NCBI GenBank assembly: GCA_009843735.1
Contig: VYCW01000089.1
Coordinates: 1-64,000 of the forward strand
DNA: 64,000 nucleotides
Reading direction: 5' to 3'
From: Acidimicrobiaceae bacterium
Lineage (GTDB): Bacteria; Actinomycetota; Acidimicrobiia; Acidimicrobiales; Aldehydirespiratoraceae
The first letter of the stretch is position 1. Each line of letters opens with the position of its first letter. Below the pieces are notes generated by a model. The model did no database searches. It saw only the letters and a program-made list of their open reading frames with translations, and was not told the origin of the DNA. Made by a program: the position numbers and the translations under genes. This document shows, in pieces, positions 24,213-31,822 of this stretch.

Positions 24213-25517
24213 CTAGCTGCAGACTCCGTCGGCGCTTGCGCCCCGGTGGCTGTGGCAGAGGACCGTGCGCTCGACACTCTTGAGGGTGAACGGGCCGGGG
24301 TTGTCCGGGGTCCAGTTCTCGGCCGGATGGGCGAACACCACCAGGCGGTACCCCCGGACCGAGTCGTCACCGATGCCGACGATGTCGATCGTCACCTGCC
24401 CGAGATCGCCGGAGAGGCCGGGCGCCCCCGACACCACGACATTGGATTGGGGCTCCTGGCTCGCCATCGTCCGGGCGACCGCGAGACCCAGCTCGACCAT
24501 GGTGTCGGCCACCGGGAGTTCGCCCAGGGTGTCAACCACCTCGGACGTGGCGTCGTCGGAGCCTCCAGCCTGAGCGAGATAGGTGGAGCTGGCCCAGCCC
24601 AGGAGGTCCCCGACTTGCAACTCGTGCCATATGGTGGTCGGCAACTGCCGGGTGTTGCCGGTGGCGACAACCCCGTTCTGCAGGTCGACGGTGGTGATGA
24701 TGTCGTCGGAGCCCGGCTGCCGCGCGTACACAGCCGGGTCGCGCACCCCGTCCATCACGTTGTCGAGCCTGGCGATGACGGTGCCGCTGGGGACGTCGCG
24801 GAAGTTCAGAGCGCTGTCGTGCCTGATCCCGACTACCGCCAGCCCGGTGCCCGCAGACGGGCCGATCTCGGACGGCTCGCCGGGAAGGGCCGCAGCCGCA
24901 CCGGTGTCATCGGGCTCCGAAGCGCCTTCATCGGTGGCGGCGGCGTCATCCGGCTCGGGCTCGTCCTCGTCGGTGGCGGCAGCCCCGTCGTCGGGTTCGG
25001 CAGCATCCTCGTCGGTGGCGGCCTCCTCTTCCGGCTCGGAGACCTCCCCGGACTCGGTCCCGTCCTCGGGGGCCGCGTCGTCGCCGGTGGCTCCGGCGGT
25101 AGCGGCAGCCGCGTCGGCCGCCACCAGGGCGGTGGCCGCCAGGTTCCGAGCCTCCTCCAGTTGGGCCTCGAGCCGGGCGATGGTCTCGGGATCCACGGTC
25201 TCGCCGGCGGAGGCCAGCGCGTCGGCGAGCGCAGCCTGCGCGGCAGCCGCCACTGCAGCGGCCTCTTCGGCAATGACGATGGCCGCATCGGCCATGTCGG
25301 TGGCCGCGTCGGCCTCGTCCTGGGCCGAGGCGGCGTCGTCCCGGGCCTGTTCGACGGCTGCAGTCTCGGCCGAATCGGTCCCGGGCTCACCCAGGAGCGC
25401 GACCACCACGGCGAGGGCGGCGATGACCATCGCTGCCGCCGCGACCACCATCGCCCGCCTGGCCACAACCAGCGCGGCCGGGATCGGTCGCCGCACCGGC
25501 GGTCTCTGCTCGGTCAT
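24213..25517 (-). CDS. Membrane-anchored coiled-coil protein with acidic linker, unknown function
   Basis: This 434-residue protein has one N-terminal membrane helix (about residues 22-43, ALVVARRAMVVAAAAMVIAA). It then has an Ala-rich coiled coil (about 50-135, AADAATDMADAAIVIAEEAA pattern), a low-complexity Glu/Asp/Ala linker (about 140-225) and a globular extracellular domain (225-434). That domain opens with an SH3b-like segment (VGIRHDSALNFRDVPSGTVI) and ends in a Cys-containing tail (LCHSHRGASADGVCS). It could be a surface stalk carrying a wall-binding head. It is followed 22 bases downstream by the SLH-SGNH gene on the same strand. The function is not recognisable. Confidence 0.7.
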   Translation of the reverse strand: MTEQRPPVRRPIPAALVVARRAMVVAAAAMVIAALAVVVALLGEPGTDSAETAAVEQARDDAASAQDEADAATDMADAAIVIAEEAAAVAAAAQAALADALASAGETVDPETIARLEAQLEEARNLAATALVAADAAAATAGATGDDAAPEDGTESGEVSEPEEEAATDEDAAEPDDGAAATDEDEPEPDDAAATDEGASEPDDTGAAAALPGEPSEIGPSAGTGLAVVGIRHDSALNFRDVPSGTVIARLDNVMDGVRDPAVYARQPGSDDIITTVDLQNGVVATGNTRQLPTTIWHELQVGDLLGWASSTYLAQAGGSDDATSEVVDTLGELPVADTMVELGLAVARTMASQEPQSNVVVSGAPGLSGDLGQVTIDIVGIGDDSVRGYRLVVFAHPAENWTPDNPGPFTLKSVERTVLCHSHRGASADGVCS

Positions 25518-25598
25518 CGGTCAACGCTCATAGGACGCGAGTATGACAGGACCGCGACCGCCTTCCGGTGACCGTCGCGGCGTCGCCTGAGACGTCCC

Positions 25599-26639
25599 TC
25601 AGTCCGGAACCAACTCCAAAGCCCGTCCCAGCGTGTCCAGCCGCTCGTGGACGGTTTCACCCGCGGGATAGAGGCGCACGGTGTCAACCCCGGCGGCCGC
25701 CCAAACGGCCAGGCGGTCGCGCACCATGGCGGCGGTGCCGATGAGGGTCGTTCCCAGCACCATCTCGTCGGGGATCACCGCGGCCGCAGCCCCGCGGTCA
25801 CCGGCCAGCCACAGGCGCTGCGACTCGGCGGCCACCTCGGCGAAGCCCTGGCGGGTGTAGGCGGAGTTGTAGAAGTTGGAGATGGCCGATCCCATGCCCC
25901 CCAGGCTGAAGGCCAGCCCGGCCCGGCGGGCGTCGATCATGGCGGCCAGCTCGGCCTCATCGGCCGCGAAGGCGACCTCGGCGCCCTGGCACACGTCGAG
26001 GTCGTCCAGCGTCCGGCCGGAGCGGGCTGCGCCGGCTCGCAGGTGCCGGAAGTAGGCGTCGTCGGCCCCTTCGGGCACGAAGCTGGTGCCCAGCCAGCCG
26101 CCAGCTCGCTCACCGGTCAGCTCCAGCATCCTCGGCAGCATCGAGGCCAGGTAGACGGGTGGGGGCGACTCCGACCGGACCAACAGGCGCAGCGACTTGC
26201 CCTCGCCTCCGGGCAGCGGAAGCTGCAGATGGCGGCCCGCGTAGGCCACCCGCTCCCCGGCGAAGGCCTGCCCGATCACGTCGAGGGTCTCGGCCATACG
26301 GCCCACCGGATCGGCGAAGCGGACCCCGTGCAGGCCCTCCATCACCTGCGGTCCCGACACGCCGAGGCCCAGCACGAACCGCCCCTGGGAGAGCTCGTTG
26401 AGGGTTAGCGCGGTCTGGGCGGTCATCACCGCGGAGCGGACCCCTACCTGGAACACCGAGGCGCCCAGCATCACCCGCTCGGTGCGGGCCGCCAGGTAGC
26501 CCAGCGGCGATGCCGCGTCGGACCCCCAGGCCTCGGCCACCCACACCGCGTCGACGCCCAGGGACTCGGCCCCGACCACGAAGTCGACCAGCTCAGGCCA
26601 GGGCCCGGCGTCGGCGGTCAGCTGTACCGACGTCCTCAT
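25599..26639 (-). CDS. LLM class F420-dependent oxidoreductase
   Basis: This 346-residue TIM-barrel flavin/F420-type oxidoreductase of the bacterial luciferase superfamily shows GVDAVWVAEAWGSDAASPLGY, GRFVLGLGVSGPQV and GTAAMVRDRLAVWAAAGVDTVRLYP, the usual F420-dependent LLM pattern. ATG 26639 is the first start consistent with family length; the frame upstream overlaps the nitroreductase gene antisense-free but has no domain content. It probably reduces or oxidises a xenobiotic, ketone or enoyl substrate. It lies 31 bases downstream of a nitroreductase fusion in the same direction. Confidence 0.85.
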   Translation of the reverse strand: MRTSVQLTADAGPWPELVDFVVGAESLGVDAVWVAEAWGSDAASPLGYLAARTERVMLGASVFQVGVRSAVMTAQTALTLNELSQGRFVLGLGVSGPQVMEGLHGVRFADPVGRMAETLDVIGQAFAGERVAYAGRHLQLPLPGGEGKSLRLLVRSESPPPVYLASMLPRMLELTGERAGGWLGTSFVPEGADDAYFRHLRAGAARSGRTLDDLDVCQGAEVAFAADEAELAAMIDARRAGLAFSLGGMGSAISNFYNSAYTRQGFAEVAAESQRLWLAGDRGAAAAVIPDEMVLGTTLIGTAAMVRDRLAVWAAAGVDTVRLYPAGETVHERLDTLGRALELVPD

Positions 26640-26670
26640 GGACGGTCGTAGGCCGGTCTGCGGGCCACCG

Positions 26671-27840
26671 TCAGGAGCCGGCCGGCGCCTGCTCGAACAT
26701 GGCCTTGATCCCGTCCACCACCCGCTGCATGTTGGCCCGGTGCTCGCTGATGCGGCGAGCGATGATGCGGGGCTCCAGGTCGGGCCGGGACTCGATGATG
26801 CTGTCCAGGCCGGACGGGCCGGGCCCCAGGATGCCCCGGAAGCGCAGGCGGGTGCCGCCGACGATGGGTTCCAGCTCGAACCGCCACCGGGCGCCGGGAT
26901 TGTCGATGTCGCTGGTGCACCAGCCGAACGCGGCCATCTCCTCGAACACGTCGACGAAGCAGGTCGCCTCCCAGTCGCCCCGCCCGGGATGGTGGTTGCG
27001 GCCCACGAAGCGGGCGCCCAGCGCCGGGCCGTCATGGCCGTCCTGCCACTCGGCTCCCTGGAACTCCTCGGAGAACTCGGCGGGCAGGTTGATGTCGGTG
27101 ACTTGGGCCCACACCGCGGCCGGGTCGGCCCGGATGTCGGCCTCGGCGACGGTGCCGGGCCCGTCGGCCATGCACACCGGGTCGCTGGGCCCCCGCTCGA
27201 ACGTGCGGGCGTAGCCGTCGAAGTAGGCGATCTCGCGGGCCGGATGGCGCCGGGCCGGCTTGAAGTCGGTACCGACCGTCCACGCCACCGGGAACATGGC
27301 GATCTCGGTCACGTCGGAGGGGATGTCCAGCAACTCCTTGATGTCGGCGGCATTGGCCAGCCCGGCGGTGGTCCAGGCGGTGCCCAGGCCCCGGGCCCGC
27401 AGGGCCAGGCAGAAGCTCCAGCCGCTCTGGATCACCGAGTCGAACAGGCCGGGGCGACCGCTGCCGTCGTGGCGCCCGAGGATCACCGGGATGACGATGG
27501 CCGGCACCTCTCCCAGGTGCTCGGCCAGGTGGGCCGAGGACCGCATGGACCGCTCCCGGGGGTCGCCGCTGCCGGCCAGGCGGTCGCGGGCCTCGATCAT
27601 GCGGTTGCCGATCACGCCGCGGTACAGCTCGGCGAGGCGCTGCTTGAGGTCGGGGTCGCGCACGATGAGCCACCGCCGGCTGCCCTGATTGCCCCCGGTG
27701 GGCGCCTGCTCGGCGATGTCGATGCAGTCCAGGATGATCTCGTCGTCGACGTCGCGCTCGAGGTCGAGGCGCCGCCGCACCGCCCGGGTGGTGGTGAGCA
27801 CCCGGTCTACTGCCGCGGTGGCGTCCGGGTCAATGTGCAT
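26671..27840 (-). CDS. Nitroreductase fused to SRPBCC (polyketide cyclase/START-like) domain
   Basis: This 389-residue two-domain protein has an FMN nitroreductase in residues 1-215 (TTRAVRRRLDLERDVDDEII, EQAPTGGNQGSRRWLIVRD with the FMN loop; GLGTAWTTAGL). Residues about 225-385 form an SRPBCC hydrophobic-ligand fold (TVAEADIRADPAAVWAQVTDINLP, WRFELEPIVGGTRLRFRG). The fusion implies that the SRPBCC pocket presents or sequesters a hydrophobic substrate for the flavin site. The ATG at 27840 lies 2 bases after the fxsA stop, so they are co-transcribed; an LLM oxidoreductase follows. Confidence 0.88.
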   Translation of the reverse strand: MHIDPDATAAVDRVLTTTRAVRRRLDLERDVDDEIILDCIDIAEQAPTGGNQGSRRWLIVRDPDLKQRLAELYRGVIGNRMIEARDRLAGSGDPRERSMRSSAHLAEHLGEVPAIVIPVILGRHDGSGRPGLFDSVIQSGWSFCLALRARGLGTAWTTAGLANAADIKELLDIPSDVTEIAMFPVAWTVGTDFKPARRHPAREIAYFDGYARTFERGPSDPVCMADGPGTVAEADIRADPAAVWAQVTDINLPAEFSEEFQGAEWQDGHDGPALGARFVGRNHHPGRGDWEATCFVDVFEEMAAFGWCTSDIDNPGARWRFELEPIVGGTRLRFRGILGPGPSGLDSIIESRPDLEPRIIARRISEHRANMQRVVDGIKAMFEQAPAGS

Positions 27841-27842
27841 GG

Positions 27843-28376
27843 TCAGTCTCCGTCCTGGTCACGTTTGGTCTGCTCGCCGTCGCCGACCTCGCGCACTTCG
27901 TCGACATCACGGACGTCGGGTCCGCCCGGCCGGTGCCGTCCGCCGCCCGGTGCGTGGCCGAAGCCGACACCGAAGCCGCCCCGACCGCCCGGCCCGGCCG
28001 TCCATCCGTGCAGGTTGATCTTCTTGGCGAAGCGGCGCAGCAGCAGCGACCGCACCGCCAGCCGGGTGGGGAAGAACAGCAGCAGCAGCCCTACCGCGTC
28101 GGTGATGAACCCGGGCGTGAGCATCAGCGCGCCCGCCATCAGGATCAGCAGCCCGTCGACCAGCTCCCCGGTGGGCAACTCGCCCCGGTTGAGGCGGACC
28201 CGGATCTGGTTGAGCACGCCGAGACCGGACCGTCGCACCATCCAGGCCCCCACCACCGACACCGCGATCAGCAAGCCGATGGTCTCTGGTGTGCCGACCC
28301 CGCCGGCCACCCGGATGATCACGTACAGCTCCAGCAGAGGCACGCACAACAACGCCAGGAGCAGCACTACGAACAC
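27843..28376 (-). CDS. fxsA: FxsA family cytoplasmic membrane protein
   Basis: This 177-residue inner-membrane protein of the FxsA family has three to four helices, with the conserved N-terminus LLALLCVPLLELYVIIRVAG, MVRRSGLGVLNQIR and ALMLTPGFITDAVGLLL. The C-terminal 40 residues are a Gly/Arg/Asp-rich cytoplasmic tail. GTG 28376 is fixed by a TACGCT box exactly 6 bases upstream. In E. coli FxsA suppresses F exclusion of phage T7; its cellular role is otherwise unclear. It is divergent from selA (66 bases). Confidence 0.85.
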   Translation of the reverse strand: MFVVLLLALLCVPLLELYVIIRVAGGVGTPETIGLLIAVSVVGAWMVRRSGLGVLNQIRVRLNRGELPTGELVDGLLILMAGALMLTPGFITDAVGLLLLFFPTRLAVRSLLLRRFAKKINLHGWTAGPGGRGGFGVGFGHAPGGGRHRPGGPDVRDVDEVREVGDGEQTKRDQDGD

Positions 28377-28382
28377 GGCCCC

Positions 28383-28388
28383 AGCGTA
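28383..28388 (-). promoter_or_regulatory. -10 box for leaderless fxsA transcript
   Basis: On the minus strand TACGCT (28388-28383) is followed by six bases and the GTG start at 28376. Confidence 0.55.
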
Positions 28389-28442
28389 AGAGGCCGAGCG
28401 GGTAGGCCGCGCCCGCGAGCGGATGCGTAGCCTTGTTCCGAC

Positions 28443-29705
28443 GTGTCGCTTCAGGATCGACCGCCCTCCGTGGACCGGCTGGCCCGCTCGCTGGCCGCTA
28501 CCGGCCTGCCCCATCCGCTGCTGGTGGACGCAGCCCGGGCCGCCATCGCGGCCGGCGACCCCGACTCGGCCCCGGCCCGGGCCCGCACCCTCCACCGCCG
28601 GTTGCACACACCGGTGATCAACGCCACCGGCGTGCTGCTGCACACCAACCTCGGCCGGGCGCCGCAGGCATGGAGCCAGAGCGCCCACTACTCCAACCTC
28701 GAACTCGACCTCGACACCGGCGAACGGGGCGATCGCCAGACGGGCGCGCCGGACCTGCTGGCCCGGGCCTGCGGCGCGGAGGCTGCCATGGCCGTCAACA
28801 ATTGCGCAGCCGCGGTGATGCTGGTGCTGGCCGCGCTGGCCGAGGGCCGCGACGCGGTGGTGTCGCGGGGCGAGCTGGTGGAGATCGGCGGCGGCTTCCG
28901 GGTGCCCGACGTGATGGCCTGGTCGGGTGCCCGGCTGGTGGAAGTCGGGACGACCAACCGCACCCGCCGGGACGACTACGCGGCCGCGGTGGCCGATCCG
29001 GCCAACGACGTCGCGGTGGTGGTGCAGGTGCACCGGTCGAACTTCCGGGTGGTGGGCTTCACCGAGGCGCCCCGCACCGCCGAGCTGGCCGGCCTGGGCC
29101 CGCCGCTGGTGGCCGACATCGGGTCGGGCCTGCTCGACAGCCGCTGCGGCTGGCTCGAAGGCGGCCCCCCGCCGTGGCTGGACTCCGAGCCGGCCGCCCG
29201 CCAGACCCTCGAGGCCGGAGCGGCCCTGGTGACCTTCTCCGGCGACAAGCTGCTGGGCGGGCCCCAGGCCGGGATCATCGCAGGGCGGGCCGAGCTGGTC
29301 GACGCCTGCCGCCTCCACCCGCTGGCCCGGGCGCTGCGGCCCGGATCGCTGGTTCTGGCCGCCCTGCAGGACACCGCGCTGGCCTACCTGCGGGGCGACG
29401 GCAGCGCCATCGAGTTCTGGCGGATGGCCGCCCTCACCCAGGCCGAGCTGCGCGGTCGGCTGGGCGAGTATGAGGGTCTCGCCGAGGTTGTCACCGCGGC
29501 CACGCCTGGCGGCGGCACCCTGCCCGGTGTCGAGATCGAGTCGGTGGGCATTTCCGTGCCGGGAGACCACACCGGGGCGCTGCGGTCCCGGCCGCGGCCG
29601 ATCATCGCCCGGGTGATCGACGGCGCCACCGTGGCCGATCTGCGCACGGTCCACCCCGACGACGATGCCGAGGTGGCGTCAGCCCTGCGCGAGGTCGCCG
29701 GCTAG
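28443..29705 (+). CDS. selA: L-seryl-tRNA(Sec) selenium transferase (SelA)
   Basis: This 420-residue PLP enzyme converts seryl-tRNA(Sec) to selenocysteyl-tRNA(Sec) using selenophosphate. The signature INATGVLLHTNLGRAPQ lies near residues 59-75, and the PLP lysine segment VTFSGDKLLGGPQAGII near 263-280 is canonical; length is slightly below E. coli SelA (463). GTG 28443 is the start. The palindrome at 29706 begins on the base after its stop, then selB follows. The client UGSC selenoprotein is encoded at 20669-21472. selD and the tRNA(Sec) gene selC are not visible in this window. Confidence 0.95.
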   Translation: MSLQDRPPSVDRLARSLAATGLPHPLLVDAARAAIAAGDPDSAPARARTLHRRLHTPVINATGVLLHTNLGRAPQAWSQSAHYSNLELDLDTGERGDRQTGAPDLLARACGAEAAMAVNNCAAAVMLVLAALAEGRDAVVSRGELVEIGGGFRVPDVMAWSGARLVEVGTTNRTRRDDYAAAVADPANDVAVVVQVHRSNFRVVGFTEAPRTAELAGLGPPLVADIGSGLLDSRCGWLEGGPPPWLDSEPAARQTLEAGAALVTFSGDKLLGGPQAGIIAGRAELVDACRLHPLARALRPGSLVLAALQDTALAYLRGDGSAIEFWRMAALTQAELRGRLGEYEGLAEVVTAATPGGGTLPGVEIESVGISVPGDHTGALRSRPRPIIARVIDGATVADLRTVHPDDDAEVASALREVAG

Positions 29706-29750
29706 AACTGGCAGCACAATGAGCGCCATGCGTGCAAAACGCTGCCAATT
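29706..29750. repeat. Palindromic repeat family A, copy 4
   Basis: 45-bp palindrome with arms AACTGGCAGC (29706-29715) and GCTGCCAATT (29741-29750), filling almost the entire gap between the selA stop and the selB start. It starts on the base after the selA TAG and ends nine bases before the selB ATG, where it could affect selB translation. Confidence 0.9.
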
Positions 29751-29759
29751 CCCGCACCT

Positions 29760-31478
29760 ATGCATGTAGTCGCCACCGCCGGCCACGTCGACCACGGCAA
29801 GAGCACCCTGGTGCGGGCGCTCACCGGCACCGACCCCGACCGGTGGGACGAGGAGAAGGAGCGGGGCCTCACCATCGACCTGGGCTTCGCGTCGATGCCG
29901 CTGCCGTCGGGACGGCAGATCGCCTTCATCGACGTGCCCGGCCATGTCCGCTTCCTCAAGAACATGCTGGCCGGGGTCAGCGGGGTGGACGCCTGCGTGT
30001 TCGTGGTGGATGTGACCGAGGGATGGAAGCCGCAGTCCGAGGAGCATCTGCGCATCCTGCAGCTCCTCGGCCTGCGCCACGGCATGGTGGCCCTCACCAA
30101 GGCAGGCGACGCTGACACCGATCTGGTGGAGCTGGCCCGTCTCGACGTTGCCGATCATGTCGCCGGCACGTTCCTGGCCGGTGCGCCCATCGTGGCCACC
30201 GACGCGGTGGACGGCACCGGAATGGAGGATCTGGTCGCCGTGCTGGACGACCTGCTGGCCCTAACCCCCACCGCGGCCGACCGCGGCCGGCCCCGGCTGT
30301 GGGTGGACCGGGCCTTCGCCATCAAGGGGTCGGGCACGGTGGTGACCGGCACGCTCACCGGAGGGCGGCTCCGCAACGACGACACCTTGGCGGTGGTGCC
30401 CGCGGGGCACAGCGTGCGGGTGCGGGCCTTGCAGAGCCTGCACCAGCAGTGCGACGAGATGGGCCCCGGCAACCGGGTGGCGGTGAACCTCGCCGGCGCG
30501 GGCCACCGCGAGGTGGCCCGGGGGGACGCGGTGGTTCGGGCCGAGCAGTGGCACGCGGCCCGAACCGTCGACGCCGAGCTGACGGTGCTGGCCTCCCTCG
30601 ACCACCCGGTCACCCGCCGGGGGGCTTACGTGGCCTACATCGGGTCGGGCGAGCACCCCGTGCAGCTGCGGGTGCTAGGGCCGTCGGCCATCGAGCCGGG
30701 CCGGGCCGGGCTGGTGCGGCTGCACCTGCGGGTGCCCCTCCCGCTGTGCATGGGGGACCGCTTCATCCTGCGCGAGTCGGGGCGGTCCGAGACGGTCGGG
30801 GGCGGCGAGGTGCTCGACGTCGACCCGGTGCTGCCCGCCTCGAGGGCCCGGCCCGACCGGTCGGTGGAACGGATCGTCGCCGAGCGGGGCCGGATCGACG
30901 CGGCGCGGCTGGAGAAGCTCACCGGCCGGGCCCGCCCACCCGACCTGGGCCGGTGGGCGGTGGATCCCGAGTTCTTGGCCCAGACCAGGCAGCGCCTCAC
31001 CGACGGGGTGGCCGCCGCGGGTCCGCTCGGACTAGATCTGGCCGGACTCGAGGACTTCGAGCGGACCGTGATCGAGTCCATCGACGGCATCGCCACCAGC
31101 GAGGGACGGGCCCGCGCCGCGGGCGGCGACGACCCGCTGACCGACCATCCGTTCGTGGCCGCGGCTGTCGCCGAGCCGTTCACGCCGCCCGCTCCAACTG
31201 GCGTCAGAAGCGACGAGCTGCGTCTGCTGGTGCGCCAGGGCCACCTCGTCGAGAGCGGCGGCATCCACTTCGCGACATCCGCGGTGGACGAGGCGGCCAG
31301 GGTGGTGGCCCGGCTTCTGGCCGATCAGCCCGAAGGGGTGACGGTGGCTGAGGTGCGCGACGCCTGGGGCGCCACCCGCAAGTACGCCCTGGCCCTGCTG
31401 GCCCGGCTGGACAGCACCGGCGTCACCCGGCGGCGAGGCGACCTGCGCATCGCCGGTCCCCGGCTGCCCGAGCTCTAG
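29760..31478 (+). CDS. selB: Selenocysteine-specific translation elongation factor (SelB)
   Basis: This 572-residue GTPase brings Sec-tRNA to UGA codons marked by a SECIS hairpin. The GTP site is explicit: G1 GHVDHGKST (residues 8-16), switch region ERGLTIDLGF, G3 DVPGH (about 60-64). Domains II-III and C-terminal winged-helix SECIS-binding modules follow (about 360-572, for example VAEVRDAWGATRKYALALL). Length is close to E. coli SelB (614). ATG 29760 follows a palindromic repeat and lacks an obvious ribosome site, so selB may be translated in a way that depends on that hairpin. Confidence 0.95.
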   Translation: MHVVATAGHVDHGKSTLVRALTGTDPDRWDEEKERGLTIDLGFASMPLPSGRQIAFIDVPGHVRFLKNMLAGVSGVDACVFVVDVTEGWKPQSEEHLRILQLLGLRHGMVALTKAGDADTDLVELARLDVADHVAGTFLAGAPIVATDAVDGTGMEDLVAVLDDLLALTPTAADRGRPRLWVDRAFAIKGSGTVVTGTLTGGRLRNDDTLAVVPAGHSVRVRALQSLHQQCDEMGPGNRVAVNLAGAGHREVARGDAVVRAEQWHAARTVDAELTVLASLDHPVTRRGAYVAYIGSGEHPVQLRVLGPSAIEPGRAGLVRLHLRVPLPLCMGDRFILRESGRSETVGGGEVLDVDPVLPASRARPDRSVERIVAERGRIDAARLEKLTGRARPPDLGRWAVDPEFLAQTRQRLTDGVAAAGPLGLDLAGLEDFERTVIESIDGIATSEGRARAAGGDDPLTDHPFVAAAVAEPFTPPAPTGVRSDELRLLVRQGHLVESGGIHFATSAVDEAARVVARLLADQPEGVTVAEVRDAWGATRKYALALLARLDSTGVTRRRGDLRIAGPRLPEL

Positions 31479-31494
31479 TTCGGGTCAGGCTGGG

Positions 31495-31764
31495 TCAGGC
31501 CCGGGCTGTCCGCAGCAGGAGGTCGCGTCTCTCGACTTCGTTGAGGCCGCCCCAGATGCCGTGCTGCTCGCCGATGTCCAGCGCGTACTGGAGGCAGTCG
31601 GACTGCACGGAGCAGGTGGCGCAGATGTCCTTGGCCCGCAGCTCGCGGCGGCGCTTCTCGTCGCGTTTCTCGACGTAGGGCGGCGGGAAGAACACCGACG
31701 CGTGCGGGCCTCTACAGGCCGCCCGCATCTGCCATTCAACCCTGTCGGCCGATGGAAACCCCAT
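31495..31764 (-). CDS. whiB: WhiB family iron-sulfur transcriptional regulator
   Basis: This 89-residue actinobacterial WhiB-like protein has four cysteine ligands of a [4Fe-4S] cluster (ACRG; CATC-x5-C in ICATCSVQSDCLQYAL), the G-I-W-G-G turn (GIWGGLNEVERRDLL) and a basic tail. ATG 31764 is chosen over an upstream GTG because AGGAGG lies 8 bases before it. WhiB proteins bind sigma factors and respond to O2/NO. It is the clearest phylum marker in the window. It ends convergently with selB. Confidence 0.9.
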   Translation of the reverse strand: MGFPSADRVEWQMRAACRGPHASVFFPPPYVEKRDEKRRRELRAKDICATCSVQSDCLQYALDIGEQHGIWGGLNEVERRDLLLRTARA

Positions 31765-31822
31765 ACCAACGCCCTCCTCAACTGTGACGACTACCACACG
31801 AGGTGACCCGAAGCCAAGCCGC

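Noticed and set aside
28377..29759. tRNA(Sec) gene selC near selA/selB
   Set aside because: I looked for a long-acceptor cloverleaf with TCA anticodon in the flanking gaps and found none; the gap before selB holds only the palindrome.
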